Shown here piece after piece: positions 7,220-15,351 of a stretch of 64,000 bases of DNA. Under the pieces are notes generated by a model. That model worked only from the letters and a program-made list of their open reading frames with translations, did not search any database and was not told where the DNA came from. Within the stretch, counting starts at the first letter, position 1, and each line of letters begins with the position of its first letter. The position numbers and the translations under genes were made by a program. Origin of the DNA: BA4 sp044376575 (GTDB lineage Bacteria; Bacteroidota; Bacteroidia; CAIKAF01); the NCBI GenBank assembly GCA_044376575.1, contig JBILKR010000015.1, forward strand, positions 1 to 64,000. The letters run 5' to 3'.

Positions 7220-9904
7220 ATGAGTCAGCAAAAAAACATATCACCATATTTACGTCTGTCAGGACTTGAACCGCTAACTGTTACTCCTTACACAAACTTT
7301 ATCAATGTAGGTGAGCGATGCAATGTGACCGGTTCGCGTAAATTTTTAAAACTGATACAGCAGGATAATTACGAAGAAGCCGTGGCTGTTGCCCTCGAGC
7401 AGGTGAGGGGAGGTGCTCAGGTGCTCGATGTAAACATGGATGAGGGAATGCTTGATGGTGAAAAAGCCATGGTACGTTTTTTAAATCTCATCGCTGCAGA
7501 GCCCGAAATTGCCCGTATTCCCGTAATGATCGATAGCTCGAAATGGAATATTATTCTTGCAGGTTTAAAATGTTTGCAGGGAAAAGGAATTGTAAATTCC
7601 ATATCGTTGAAGGGAGGAGAAGAAGAATTTATTCAGCAGGCTACCATCATCAAACGCTTTGGTGCTGCTGTTATTGTTATGGCTTTTGATGAACAAGGTC
7701 AGGCCGATTCGCTTGAACGAAGAATTGAAATTTGTAAACGATCATATCAGATATTAACCGAACGTGTAAAGTTCCCGGCATGGGATATCATTTTTGATCC
7801 GAATATTTTTCCTGTGGGAACAGGTATGGAAGAGCATGCCAACAATGCACTTGATTTTTTTGCAGCCACTACCTGGATAAAGAAAAATTTACCCTATGCT
7901 AAGATAAGTGGCGGTGTCTCGAATGTGTCTTTTTCATTCAGAGGTAATGATCCTGTGCGCGAGGCGATGCATGCTGCATTTCTTTATCATGGAATTAAAG
8001 CGGGTATGGATATGGGAATTGTCAATCCATCGCAGTTGGAAGTGTATGATGAAATTGATAAGGACCTGTTGGTGTACATTGAAGATGTATTATTGAATCG
8101 TAGTTCGGATGCTACAGAAAGATTGTTGTCCTTTGCAGAACAGTTTAAGGGAGAAAAAAAGATACAGGAGAAAGATGAGGAATGGAGAAAATTACCTGTG
8201 CAAAAAAGACTGGAACACGCCTTGGTGAAAGGTATTGTGGAATATATAGATGAAGATGTGGAAGAAGCCAGAAAGTCAATGGATCGACCTTTGCAAGTCA
8301 TCGAAGGTCCGTTGATGGACGGAATGAATGTCGTAGGCGATTTATTTGGTAGCGGTAAAATGTTTTTGCCTCAGGTGGTGAAGAGTGCTCGTGTAATGAA
8401 AAAAGCGGTTGCATATTTACAACCCTATATTGAAGCAGAACAAAAAGGAGAAGTGAAAAAAGCAGGCAAGGTGCTTCTTGCAACGGTTAAAGGAGATGTG
8501 CATGACATCGGAAAAAATATTGTGGGTGTTGTACTTGGGTGTAACAACTACGATGTGATTGACTTGGGAGTAATGGTGCCTTCTGATAAAATTTTGGCTG
8601 CCGCGATCAAAGAAAATGTTGATGTAATTGGACTGAGTGGATTAATTACTCCTTCCCTTGACGAGATGGTTCATGTTGCCAAAGAGATGCAGCGCGAAAA
8701 CATGAATATTCCATTACTGATTGGCGGGGCTACTACATCAAAAGTGCATACAGCAGTTAAGATTGAAGAGCATTATAAAAATGGAGTTACAGTGCATGTA
8801 TTGGATGCTTCTCGAAGTGTGCCTGTAGTTGAAGCATTGCTGGGAGATAAAAAACAAAATTTTGTACAAACAGTTAGAAATGAATATGCAGACATGCGTG
8901 TTCGTCATCAACAACAGCAATCAGTAAAAAATTTCATCACAATACAGGATGCACGAAATAATGCATTGAAAATCGATTGGGAAAAAGAAACTCCTGTTGT
9001 CCCGAAAAAAATAGGAATACATGTATTTGATAATATAGATCTTCGGGAGATTGCTAATTATATCGACTGGACTCCTTTTTTTCAGACCTGGGAACTTGCC
9101 GGTAAATATCCTGCAATTTTATCGGATGAGATTGTTGGAGAAGAAGCCACCCGTTTATTTGCTGATGCAAAAGAGATGCTTCATCAGATCATCGATGAAA
9201 AATGGTTGCAGGCAAAAGCTGTGGTTGGAATTTTTGAAGCCAATGCAGTTGAAGATGATATTGAAATTTATGATTCATCTACCGGTAATCTTCATAGTGT
9301 ATTCTGCACACTGAGACAGCAGAATAAAAAAGCAGAAGGTTTACCGAATTTCGCTTTGGCAGATTTTATTGCCCCAAAATCATCCGGGAAGAAAGACTAT
9401 TTGGGCGGTTTTGCAGTAACTGCCGGAATAGGTATTGAAAAGCACCTGGAAAAGTTTGAAAAAGAACATGACGATTATCGCAGTATTTTATTGAAAGCCC
9501 TGGCTGATCGTCTTGCAGAGGCTTTGGCAGAATACATGCATGCCAAGGTAAGAAGAGAAATCTGGGGATATGCCTCAAATGAGAATTTTTCTAACGATGA
9601 TTTAATTCAGGAAAAATATATTGGTATCCGTCCGGCTCCAGGTTATCCTGCGTGTCCTGACCATACGGAAAAAAGAAAATTATTTGATTGGCTTCAGGCA
9701 GAAAAAAATACCGGCATTACACTTACTGAAAGTTATGCCATGTATCCTACTGCTGCCGTGAGTGGATTTTATTTTGCACATCCGAAGTCGCAGTATTTTG
9801 GATTGGGTAAAATCAGTAAAGATCAGGTGGAGGAGTATGCCCAAAGAAAGGGGATGAGTATAGAAGAAACAGAACGCTGGCTGGCTCCACAATTAAATTA
9901 TTGA
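7220..9904 (+). CDS. metH: Methionine synthase, folate/B12/reactivation subunit (split MetH, C-terminal part)
   Basis: An 894-residue protein with the other three MetH modules in order. The pterin-binding TIM barrel (about 1-300) has FINVGERCNVTGSRKF. The B12-binding cap and Rossmann domain (about 320-550) has DVHDIG, with His428 as cobalt ligand. The AdoMet-binding reactivation domain (about 560-890) has RPAPGYPACPDHTEK. Together with the preceding gene it transfers methyl groups from methyltetrahydrofolate to homocysteine. The 4-nt gap suggests translational coupling. Both halves are full length with intact key residues, so this is a genuine split and not a decayed gene. metF, which makes the methyl donor, lies about 7 kb downstream. 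Confidence 0.97.
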   Translation: MSQQKNISPYLRLSGLEPLTVTPYTNFINVGERCNVTGSRKFLKLIQQDNYEEAVAVALEQVRGGAQVLDVNMDEGMLDGEKAMVRFLNLIAAEPEIARIPVMIDSSKWNIILAGLKCLQGKGIVNSISLKGGEEEFIQQATIIKRFGAAVIVMAFDEQGQADSLERRIEICKRSYQILTERVKFPAWDIIFDPNIFPVGTGMEEHANNALDFFAATTWIKKNLPYAKISGGVSNVSFSFRGNDPVREAMHAAFLYHGIKAGMDMGIVNPSQLEVYDEIDKDLLVYIEDVLLNRSSDATERLLSFAEQFKGEKKIQEKDEEWRKLPVQKRLEHALVKGIVEYIDEDVEEARKSMDRPLQVIEGPLMDGMNVVGDLFGSGKMFLPQVVKSARVMKKAVAYLQPYIEAEQKGEVKKAGKVLLATVKGDVHDIGKNIVGVVLGCNNYDVIDLGVMVPSDKILAAAIKENVDVIGLSGLITPSLDEMVHVAKEMQRENMNIPLLIGGATTSKVHTAVKIEEHYKNGVTVHVLDASRSVPVVEALLGDKKQNFVQTVRNEYADMRVRHQQQQSVKNFITIQDARNNALKIDWEKETPVVPKKIGIHVFDNIDLREIANYIDWTPFFQTWELAGKYPAILSDEIVGEEATRLFADAKEMLHQIIDEKWLQAKAVVGIFEANAVEDDIEIYDSSTGNLHSVFCTLRQQNKKAEGLPNFALADFIAPKSSGKKDYLGGFAVTAGIGIEKHLEKFEKEHDDYRSILLKALADRLAEALAEYMHAKVRREIWGYASNENFSNDDLIQEKYIGIRPAPGYPACPDHTEKRKLFDWLQAEKNTGITLTESYAMYPTAAVSGFYFAHPKSQYFGLGKISKDQVEEYAQRKGMSIEETERWLAPQLNY

Positions 9905-9933
9905 TTGCGGAGATAAAATACTCAGACAAGATA

Positions 9934-9941
9934 TATCTTTG
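9934..9941 (+). promoter_or_regulatory. -7 promoter box of tRNA-Arg (TATCTTTG)
   Basis: An exact TAnnTTTG match, 14 nt before the first base of the mature tRNA. The tRNA therefore has its own promoter and need not be read through from metH. Confidence 0.55.
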
Positions 9942-9955
9942 TTACATACAATTTT

Positions 9956-10027
9956 GGCCTCGTAGTTCAATGGATAGAATGAAAGTTTCCTAAACTTTAG
10001 ATACAGGTTCGATTCCTGTCGAGGCTA
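9956..10027 (+). tRNA. tRNA-Arg (anticodon CCU)
   Basis: A full cloverleaf can be drawn. The acceptor stem pairs GGCCTCG with CGAGGCT and has discriminator A at 10027. The D arm reads GTTC-AATGGATA-GAAT. The anticodon stem pairs AAAGT with ACTTT around the loop TTCCTAA, giving anticodon CCT. The T arm is ACAGG-TTCGATT-CCTGT. The CCA end is not encoded. Confidence 0.95.
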
Positions 10028-10274
10028 CTTATTATGGTTCTACATTAAATTAATTAATATTAAACCATACATTATTTTCACTTCCATTTCTTCTATATTC
10101 AATTATTGAATCATGCGTATACTTTTTTACGTTAAATGGAAAATTTAAAATGAGTATTTAATAATTATACTATTTTATATCATTTTTAAAATGATTAGCG
10201 TTTAAATAATAAATACGATTGCATGAATACACTCATACTTGATTTTAGTATTAACCTTTTAAACTTAAATCGCT

Positions 10275-11387
10275 ATGAGAAAGTTAATTTATTTGATGTC
10301 TGTCATCAGTATGAGTGGATACGCTCAATCTCCAAAACTAAAAGAGCAATTAGTTCAGTTTGAATTATTTTTTAAAAAAGGGGAATCTGAATTAGTTGAA
10401 GAGCATTTAACTACATTGGGTATAAATGCCGATTATATGTATAATTCAACTTTTGTACATGTTCAGGCTTATTACAGTACTTATGGTAATATTCAAAAAA
10501 ATGAATCTGTAGCGTTTGCGAAACTGGAAAATATTAAAAATTATTTACTGGAAGAAAGGGTGGATAGTAAGATTATTCTTTTAGAAGCATTGCCACAGAG
10601 AAAATCTTATGATGTAGTTGTAAGTTTCGCGTATCCTGAAACACATAAAATTTCTGCCATAATGCGTAGTGTTGATACAGTGATTGTTCATCCTGATGGA
10701 TTTAGAGTAGAAGTAAATACTGATAATATTACATCAATATTAAATTCAAGAGTCATTAAAAGATCTATCAGTGATGGGTTCGGACAAACTACGATATCTT
10801 CAAGTGGTGATGCTTTAGCTTGCGCAGGTATTTATGAAATACAATTTCAAGCGAATAGTTTATTTGATACAGCTCATATTTTGTTGCCTGTAGAAGAGGG
10901 AATGGAAAAAACTAAACTCTTTGTTTATACTTTAAATAAATATACCGGAGAGTGGAATAAATCGAATTTTCAAGTAAAACAAAAGAAAATTGCAAAGAAG
11001 AAATTTATATCTGTTCCCGTTAGCGAGAGTGGTGTTATATCACTTCAATATTCAATACAGAAAACAGGAATTCCTGTTTCATTAAAAATGCCCGATGATA
11101 TCGGTGTTGTTAGCGGAAGTATTTATGCTCAGTATCCTGATATGATCCAACCCGGTAAAATTTCAAAAAAGCAGAACGAAATCAGCTTTATTTTTACACC
11201 ACAGGCAAGACTTACAAAAATTGATTTACAATTAGAAAGTGTAAATAGTGAGCAGTATGTAATTGATCAAAATAAATTAATCGAAGAGTTGACTAAAAAA
11301 ATTAAAAATAAAACTTCAGATGATATTATTCGTTTTGATCTTAAATTGGAATATCTTTTATCAGTTAAAGACACTGTAAGCAAGTAG
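10275..11387 (+). CDS. Secreted protein of unknown function, first of three
   Basis: I do not recognise this 370-residue protein. A short signal peptide ends at GYAQ. The N-terminal 110 residues, rich in charged and aromatic residues, suggest a mixed helical domain. The central and C-terminal parts look like beta-sandwich segments with no recognised catalytic motif. A stretch around residues 175-235 (ACAGIYEIQ and then YTLNKYTGEWNKSN) resembles part of the next gene product (YRWDASIRRWVKPGN), so the two share a module. It starts a three-gene plus-strand run of exported proteins 247 nt after tRNA-Arg. No T9SS sorting domain is seen. Confidence 0.75.
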   Translation: MRKLIYLMSVISMSGYAQSPKLKEQLVQFELFFKKGESELVEEHLTTLGINADYMYNSTFVHVQAYYSTYGNIQKNESVAFAKLENIKNYLLEERVDSKIILLEALPQRKSYDVVVSFAYPETHKISAIMRSVDTVIVHPDGFRVEVNTDNITSILNSRVIKRSISDGFGQTTISSSGDALACAGIYEIQFQANSLFDTAHILLPVEEGMEKTKLFVYTLNKYTGEWNKSNFQVKQKKIAKKKFISVPVSESGVISLQYSIQKTGIPVSLKMPDDIGVVSGSIYAQYPDMIQPGKISKKQNEISFIFTPQARLTKIDLQLESVNSEQYVIDQNKLIEELTKKIKNKTSDDIIRFDLKLEYLLSVKDTVSK

Positions 11388-11425
11388 TTTTAGTTATTCA
11401 TTATTAACCCCTAAATCTGATATGT

Positions 11426-12160
11426 ATGAAAACAAAAGTGGTTTTATTAATTGTATTTTTTGCCATCGGGTTGCACGGATGGTCTCAGTCAAATAATAAC
11501 ACGCAACCGGTGAATGTAGAAGATGTTTCATTCGTTGATCTTGCTAAGGATTTTAATACGCTAAATGAAAAAGATCAGTTAATGAGCGCCCGAAGTGTTG
11601 TTCGCTTTCAGCCAGAAGGTACACTATGTATCTCAGATCCGTTAGAAGTTCTTTTTGAAAAGAAACTTGATGATGAAGATAAGAAGTATGTATTATATCG
11701 CTGGGATGCATCAATTCGAAGATGGGTAAAGCCTGGGAATTTAAAATTAGAAACATTAAAGTGCGGAACCCATGACTATTTTGAAGCAGCTCTGAGTTGT
11801 AATGGTGTATTTGGAATATTCGAGGAATTTAAACTAACAAAAGGAACTCAACTGAATATGCCTGCACAGTACAAAATAAATCGTGTTAAATATGTACAGA
11901 AAAACACCAGGGTAGTTTATGAATGGCATAGTCGAATAGGTCTGCAAACAGTAAATATTCCCTATGATGATGTTTCAGAAATTGCACATTTAGAATTAGA
12001 AATCTCAGATGATAAAATGAATAATTATGTCATCAATAATTTAAAACCCGGACAGATTGATTTGTGGAAACGTTCCGACGAAGGAATAACAAAATTAATC
12101 GTAGATAAAAAGTTAATTAAACAGTTCACTACATCCGAAACCTTAAAAGCCAGTAAGTAA
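11426..12160 (+). CDS. Secreted protein of unknown function, second of three
   Basis: A 244-residue exported protein with a signal peptide ending at GWSQ. It has no recognised family. The central region (EGTLCISDPLEVLF, KYVLYRWDASIRRWVKPGN, ALSCNGVFGIFEEF) parallels the middle of the preceding protein, suggesting a shared beta-rich module with paired cysteines. It begins 38 nt after the previous gene and ends 1 nt before the next, so the three are very likely one operon. Confidence 0.75.
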   Translation: MKTKVVLLIVFFAIGLHGWSQSNNNTQPVNVEDVSFVDLAKDFNTLNEKDQLMSARSVVRFQPEGTLCISDPLEVLFEKKLDDEDKKYVLYRWDASIRRWVKPGNLKLETLKCGTHDYFEAALSCNGVFGIFEEFKLTKGTQLNMPAQYKINRVKYVQKNTRVVYEWHSRIGLQTVNIPYDDVSEIAHLELEISDDKMNNYVINNLKPGQIDLWKRSDEGITKLIVDKKLIKQFTTSETLKASK

Positions 12161-12161
12161 T

Positions 12162-13037
12162 ATGAAAACCATTCAACTCGCCATTTGCGCAGCGATAGTT
12201 GCCGTTGGCACAGCTCATGCACAGCTTAGAACACTTGGCATTGAAGAAGCCAGAAATCAACGTGTAATTGAATATCAAGGTGATGTTAATTATCAAACCA
12301 GCAGAAGAAAATTAAAGCTCAAGATCAAAAACAGATCAAGAGATTCTGTGGCCGTTAACATCGAAACTGGCCGTATTTTTATGCCTACGGATCTACAATT
12401 TCAACCGCTGATTGTAACACGTGGTAAAACCATTAAATTAGGGCCGAAGCAATCCAGGGATATTCATATAAGCGCGGTATGTGGAAACGCTCCTAAACGT
12501 TCTGCAAATGATGGCTCAACTCAGTTCAACATGTCTGAAATTACAAATGTAGGATTACAAAATGTGTTGAATTATCTGGTTGAAAATAAAATTGATGTTG
12601 TAGCACCGGTTCAAAATGTTATCTGGACGTTCACTAATAAACATCAATTAGGAAGCATTGTTAAAGGTGATATGTCTGAAGAGGCATATATGAAACTGAT
12701 GACAAAAATTGCAGAAGAAAGCGGCCGCGCTATTCCATGGTATAATATATTTTATCAACCACCTCCAGAAGACAGTGACATGCTCTTTACAGGAAAAGCC
12801 ATCAGAATTGAAGGTAAGGTAAAATATATTTTACATGAAAAAGAAGATGTTCATATTGTGGTTAGGGATATGAACGGAGAACTGGTGAGAAAATTGAAAT
12901 ACATCAATCAGCAGAGCCCCGGCGAATATAAAATGCCCATGGATATAGATGTAAGTAGTTTGCCTGCCGGATATTATAAGGTTAATATAGAAAGCTCATC
13001 TCCTGATCCCATCGCCTCATACATGTTTAATTTGTAA
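12162..13037 (+). CDS. Secreted protein of unknown function, third of three
   Basis: A 291-residue exported protein with a signal peptide ending at AHAQ. The N-terminal domain (about 20-190) is unassigned. The last 75 residues (VRDMNGELVRKLKY, LPAGYYKVNI) look like a FlgD/T9SS-style Ig-like fold: a strand, a turn around NGEL, then a closing LPAGYY strand. It lacks the usual terminal lysine/valine pattern of a T9SS sorting tail, so outer-membrane or surface export by T9SS is only possible. It starts 1 nt after the previous stop and is followed by a terminator. Confidence 0.75.
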   Translation: MKTIQLAICAAIVAVGTAHAQLRTLGIEEARNQRVIEYQGDVNYQTSRRKLKLKIKNRSRDSVAVNIETGRIFMPTDLQFQPLIVTRGKTIKLGPKQSRDIHISAVCGNAPKRSANDGSTQFNMSEITNVGLQNVLNYLVENKIDVVAPVQNVIWTFTNKHQLGSIVKGDMSEEAYMKLMTKIAEESGRAIPWYNIFYQPPPEDSDMLFTGKAIRIEGKVKYILHEKEDVHIVVRDMNGELVRKLKYINQQSPGEYKMPMDIDVSSLPAGYYKVNIESSSPDPIASYMFNL

Positions 13038-13050
13038 ATGTTGCTAATAA

Positions 13051-13083
13051 AAAAAGCCATCACAAGTGTGATGGCTTTTTTTT
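13051..13083. terminator. Bidirectional terminator (copy 1 of a duplicated unit)
   Basis: AAAAAGCCATCAC pairs with GTGATGGCTTTTT around an AAGT loop. It ends the plus-strand three-gene operon and the minus-strand gene at 13098. A near-identical copy is at 13689. Confidence 0.9.
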
Positions 13084-13097
13084 ATTATGACTTTAAT

Positions 13098-13472
13098 TTA
13101 TGGGACCACATTAAATTCAACAATGCTAAACCAAATGACACTACCTCCTTCATTACTTCCGAATCCGATCGCAGTCCCCGCCGGAAACCACATTGGAAGT
13201 CTACAAGAATTGAATGCCATTTGAGCATTTGTGGTATTAAATATGAAATAACCAGCGTTTACACCATTAATTCGAAACCAGGGGGTAAAACCCGTACTTC
13301 CTCCACCTACAGATTCAATTTTCCAAACTTTTCCAGCTGGAACAGTGCCAATATTATTATTTGATGGGAACGTTGATGAAAGATATAACACCTGATTGAA
13401 TTGTAAATTTCCCTGTGCACTAATTTTATATAAGCAACTTGTTGAAAATATAAATAGAAATAAGTATTTCAT
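13098..13472 (-). CDS. Small secreted protein, tandem paralogue A
   Basis: A 124-residue exported protein with no recognised function. The signal peptide ends at ISAQ. GNLQFNQV and PAGKVWKIESV follow, and the protein ends in IVEFNVVP. It is a paralogue of the next minus-strand gene and shares its N-terminus, the KVWKIES core, an LPMWFPAGT segment and the C-terminus. The compact size and beta-rich pattern suggest a small surface or periplasmic domain. A TACATTTG box lies 18 nt upstream of the ATG. Confidence 0.75.
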   Translation of the reverse strand: MKYLFLFIFSTSCLYKISAQGNLQFNQVLYLSSTFPSNNNIGTVPAGKVWKIESVGGGSTGFTPWFRINGVNAGYFIFNTTNAQMAFNSCRLPMWFPAGTAIGFGSNEGGSVIWFSIVEFNVVP

Positions 13473-13490
13473 GGTTCTTTATTTTATTTA

Positions 13491-13498
13491 CAAATGTA
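13491..13498 (-). promoter_or_regulatory. -7 promoter box of paralogue A (TACATTTG)
   Basis: An exact TAnnTTTG match on the minus strand, 18 nt before the ATG at 13472. Confidence 0.5.
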
Positions 13499-13688
13499 CT
13501 CTTTTTAATTGGGCGATGTTAATATTTTATACTTCCACATAGTATTTATAAAAAAAACCTAGCAAAATAAATGCTAATAGATATTTACAAGATTAGCACA
13601 CCTGCCTGAAATTATAAAGTTATTGTGTGGAGTTAATTGTTGTAACAAATAGAATCTTATATGTTTAATTTCTCATTGGTATAAATAT

Positions 13689-13722
13689 AAAAAAGCCATC
13701 ACAAGCGTGATGGCTTTTTTTA
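13689..13722. terminator. Terminator (copy 2 of the duplicated unit)
   Basis: The same stem as at 13051, with AAGC in place of AAGT in the loop, just downstream of minus-strand paralogue B. The stem and its flank (TTATGACTTTAATTTATGGGAC) are conserved with copy 1. Confidence 0.9.
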
Positions 13723-13738
13723 TTATTATGACTTTAAT

Positions 13739-14164
13739 TTATGGGACTACATTAAACTCAATAACAGAGTATCCCTTGGCACAAAAGGTTGTTGATAAGC
13801 AGGTACAAATCGTTGATCCTGCCGGAAGCCAAATTGGTAACTGTGTTGTATGTGCTCCAACGTTGAGTACTCCAAAACTTATAGGAACATTATTGATGGC
13901 AAGGTATCTGCCATAATGATAATACCAGGCAGTGGGTAGCCCACAAGCCGAAAATGGAGATGTATTTGAGCCATTCGTATTCATTGTGACAACATCTTCT
14001 CCGGAAAAAAATACACTTTCAATCTTCCATACTTTTCCTGTGGGTACTGTTTGAGTCGGATCGGTATTATAAACGATTTTTACCTGATTGAACTGTAAAT
14101 TGCCCTGTGCAGAAATTTTGCTCATGCAACAGGCAACAAGAATAATGATGAATAAATGTTTCAT
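13739..14164 (-). CDS. Small secreted protein, tandem paralogue B
   Basis: A 141-residue exported protein, paralogue of the gene at 13098. The signal peptide ends at ISAQ, then GNLQFNQVKI, PTGKVWKIESV, LPIWLPAGST and a terminal VIEFNVVP. It is about 17 residues longer in the middle than paralogue A and has Cys residues that A lacks. The function is unknown. The gene plus its terminator form a tandem repeat with paralogue A, so they arose by local duplication. Confidence 0.75.
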   Translation of the reverse strand: MKHLFIIILVACCMSKISAQGNLQFNQVKIVYNTDPTQTVPTGKVWKIESVFFSGEDVVTMNTNGSNTSPFSACGLPTAWYYHYGRYLAINNVPISFGVLNVGAHTTQLPIWLPAGSTICTCLSTTFCAKGYSVIEFNVVP

Positions 14165-14250
14165 GTTATAATTTTAATCACAAATATTTTTATTTCCAAA
14201 TACAACATTATTTTGATAATCGTTTCACTCGGCCATCTCTACATTTTTAT

Positions 14251-14258
14251 TACTTTTG
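14251..14258 (+). promoter_or_regulatory. -7 promoter box (TACTTTTG)
   Basis: An exact TAnnTTTG match with 8 nt between it and the ATG at 14267. It supports that start over the longer open frame that begins further upstream and implies an almost leaderless message. Confidence 0.55.
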
Positions 14259-14266
14259 AAACTAGT

Positions 14267-14677
14267 ATGTATAAAATTCAAGCGGCTGAAACGGAAGTTT
14301 TAACTACTGTTGAAATTCATCAGGATTTACTCGAAGATTTGAAACGGTTGACGGAGACAGAGCGGAACATGGTTGTGCATTGTTATATCCCACTACAGAG
14401 AAACGGTCTTGTTAGAATTTGGAATACAACATATCTTCAGGATGCACACTCTTCAGAACGAACAATTTTAAAACATGCGTTTGGTGTAAGTCTTGCTCCT
14501 GTGTGGACTAGGGTTGACAGTGATTGTCTATATCATTTTATTTTGGTATTTGGTGCATTATCTAAGTCATGTACCTCGTTTCATCTTCAGGAAATAATTC
14601 CTGAGCCAGGAGGCTTTTTTATTCAGAACATATCGAGAAATACTCAGGATATTTATCACGTTAACATTGACGAATGA
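14267..14677 (+). CDS. Hypothetical cytosolic protein upstream of a pseudouridine synthase
   Basis: A 136-residue protein that I do not recognise, with no signal peptide or membrane segment. It has mixed helix (DLLEDLKRLTETERN) followed by strands (MVVHCYIPL, LVRIWNTTYL, YHFILVFGAL). The open frame reaches back to 14156, but the promoter box at 14251 makes the ATG at 14267 the likely start. Its stop overlaps the start of the RluA-family gene by 4 nt (ATGA), so the two are translationally coupled and possibly functionally linked. Confidence 0.7.
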   Translation: MYKIQAAETEVLTTVEIHQDLLEDLKRLTETERNMVVHCYIPLQRNGLVRIWNTTYLQDAHSSERTILKHAFGVSLAPVWTRVDSDCLYHFILVFGALSKSCTSFHLQEIIPEPGGFFIQNISRNTQDIYHVNIDE

Positions 14678-15351
14678 ATATCAAAATAGTTTTTGAAGAT
14701 GATGCTTTGCTAATTGTAAGCAAGCCCTGCGGTTTAAATTCTGATGAACAAGTTGGATATGAAAGCGTGGAAGCATTGCTTAAGAATAAATATAAAAAGC
14801 AGCAGAACGTTTTTCCGGTTCTTATGCATCGGCTTGATCGCCATACCTCTGGTTTGATTTTAATTTCTAAAAAAAGATCGGTAACACCATTGCTTCAGCA
14901 AATGATGGAACAGCGAAGAATAAAAAAAACATACTTAGCTGTTGTGGAAGGAAATATTCATCCGGATGTTGGAATGATTAAATCTTTTCTTTTAAAAAAT
15001 ATATTGACAAAAAAAGCTGAGATTTCTGAAACAAAAAAAAGTGATTTATTTAAAGACGCTCAGTTAAAATATAAAACAATTGAAAGAATAAATTCACTGT
15101 CATTGCTGGAAGTAGAATTACTCACCGGCAGATATCATCAAATTAGAGCGCAGCTAGCATATCTCCATCATCCTGTAGTTGGCGATAAATTATATGGTTC
15201 AACGATTCCATCATTCATTCAAAATGGAATCGCATTGCATGCATATTCACTTATTTTTACTCATCCGGATTCACACCAAAAATTAAAAATTGTTGACTTG
15301 CCGAATAAAGCAGGTTGTTGGAAAAACTTTAAAATTGTGTCCGATCAATAA
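14674..15351 (+). CDS. RluA-family RNA pseudouridine synthase
   Basis: A 225-residue protein that isomerises specific uridines to pseudouridine in rRNA or tRNA. The catalytic motif HRLDRHTSGLILISKK holds the active Asp at about residue 56. The downstream LLTGRYHQIRAQLAYLHHPVVGD is the conserved substrate-binding segment. No S4 domain precedes the catalytic domain, so it belongs to the short RluA/RluC/TruC-like group; the target uridine cannot be read from the sequence. It overlaps the upstream gene by 4 nt. Its 3' end overlaps the convergent barrel gene by 7 nt. Confidence 0.93.
   Translation: MNIKIVFEDDALLIVSKPCGLNSDEQVGYESVEALLKNKYKKQQNVFPVLMHRLDRHTSGLILISKKRSVTPLLQQMMEQRRIKKTYLAVVEGNIHPDVGMIKSFLLKNILTKKAEISETKKSDLFKDAQLKYKTIERINSLSLLEVELLTGRYHQIRAQLAYLHHPVVGDKLYGSTIPSFIQNGIALHAYSLIFTHPDSHQKLKIVDLPNKAGCWKNFKIVSDQ

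Noticed and set aside
6205..9904. metH broken by a frameshift or stop
   Set aside because: Each part has its own start and full-length domain set with intact key residues and a 4-nt gap, which matches the natural split in Bacteroidota.
13707..13916. Plus-strand open frame of 69 codons
   Set aside because: It is a shadow of the minus-strand secreted paralogue B.
9956..14250. Integrated element at tRNA-Arg
   Set aside because: No integrase, no transposase and no direct repeat of the tRNA 3' end was found. Only the presence of unfamiliar genes supports it.
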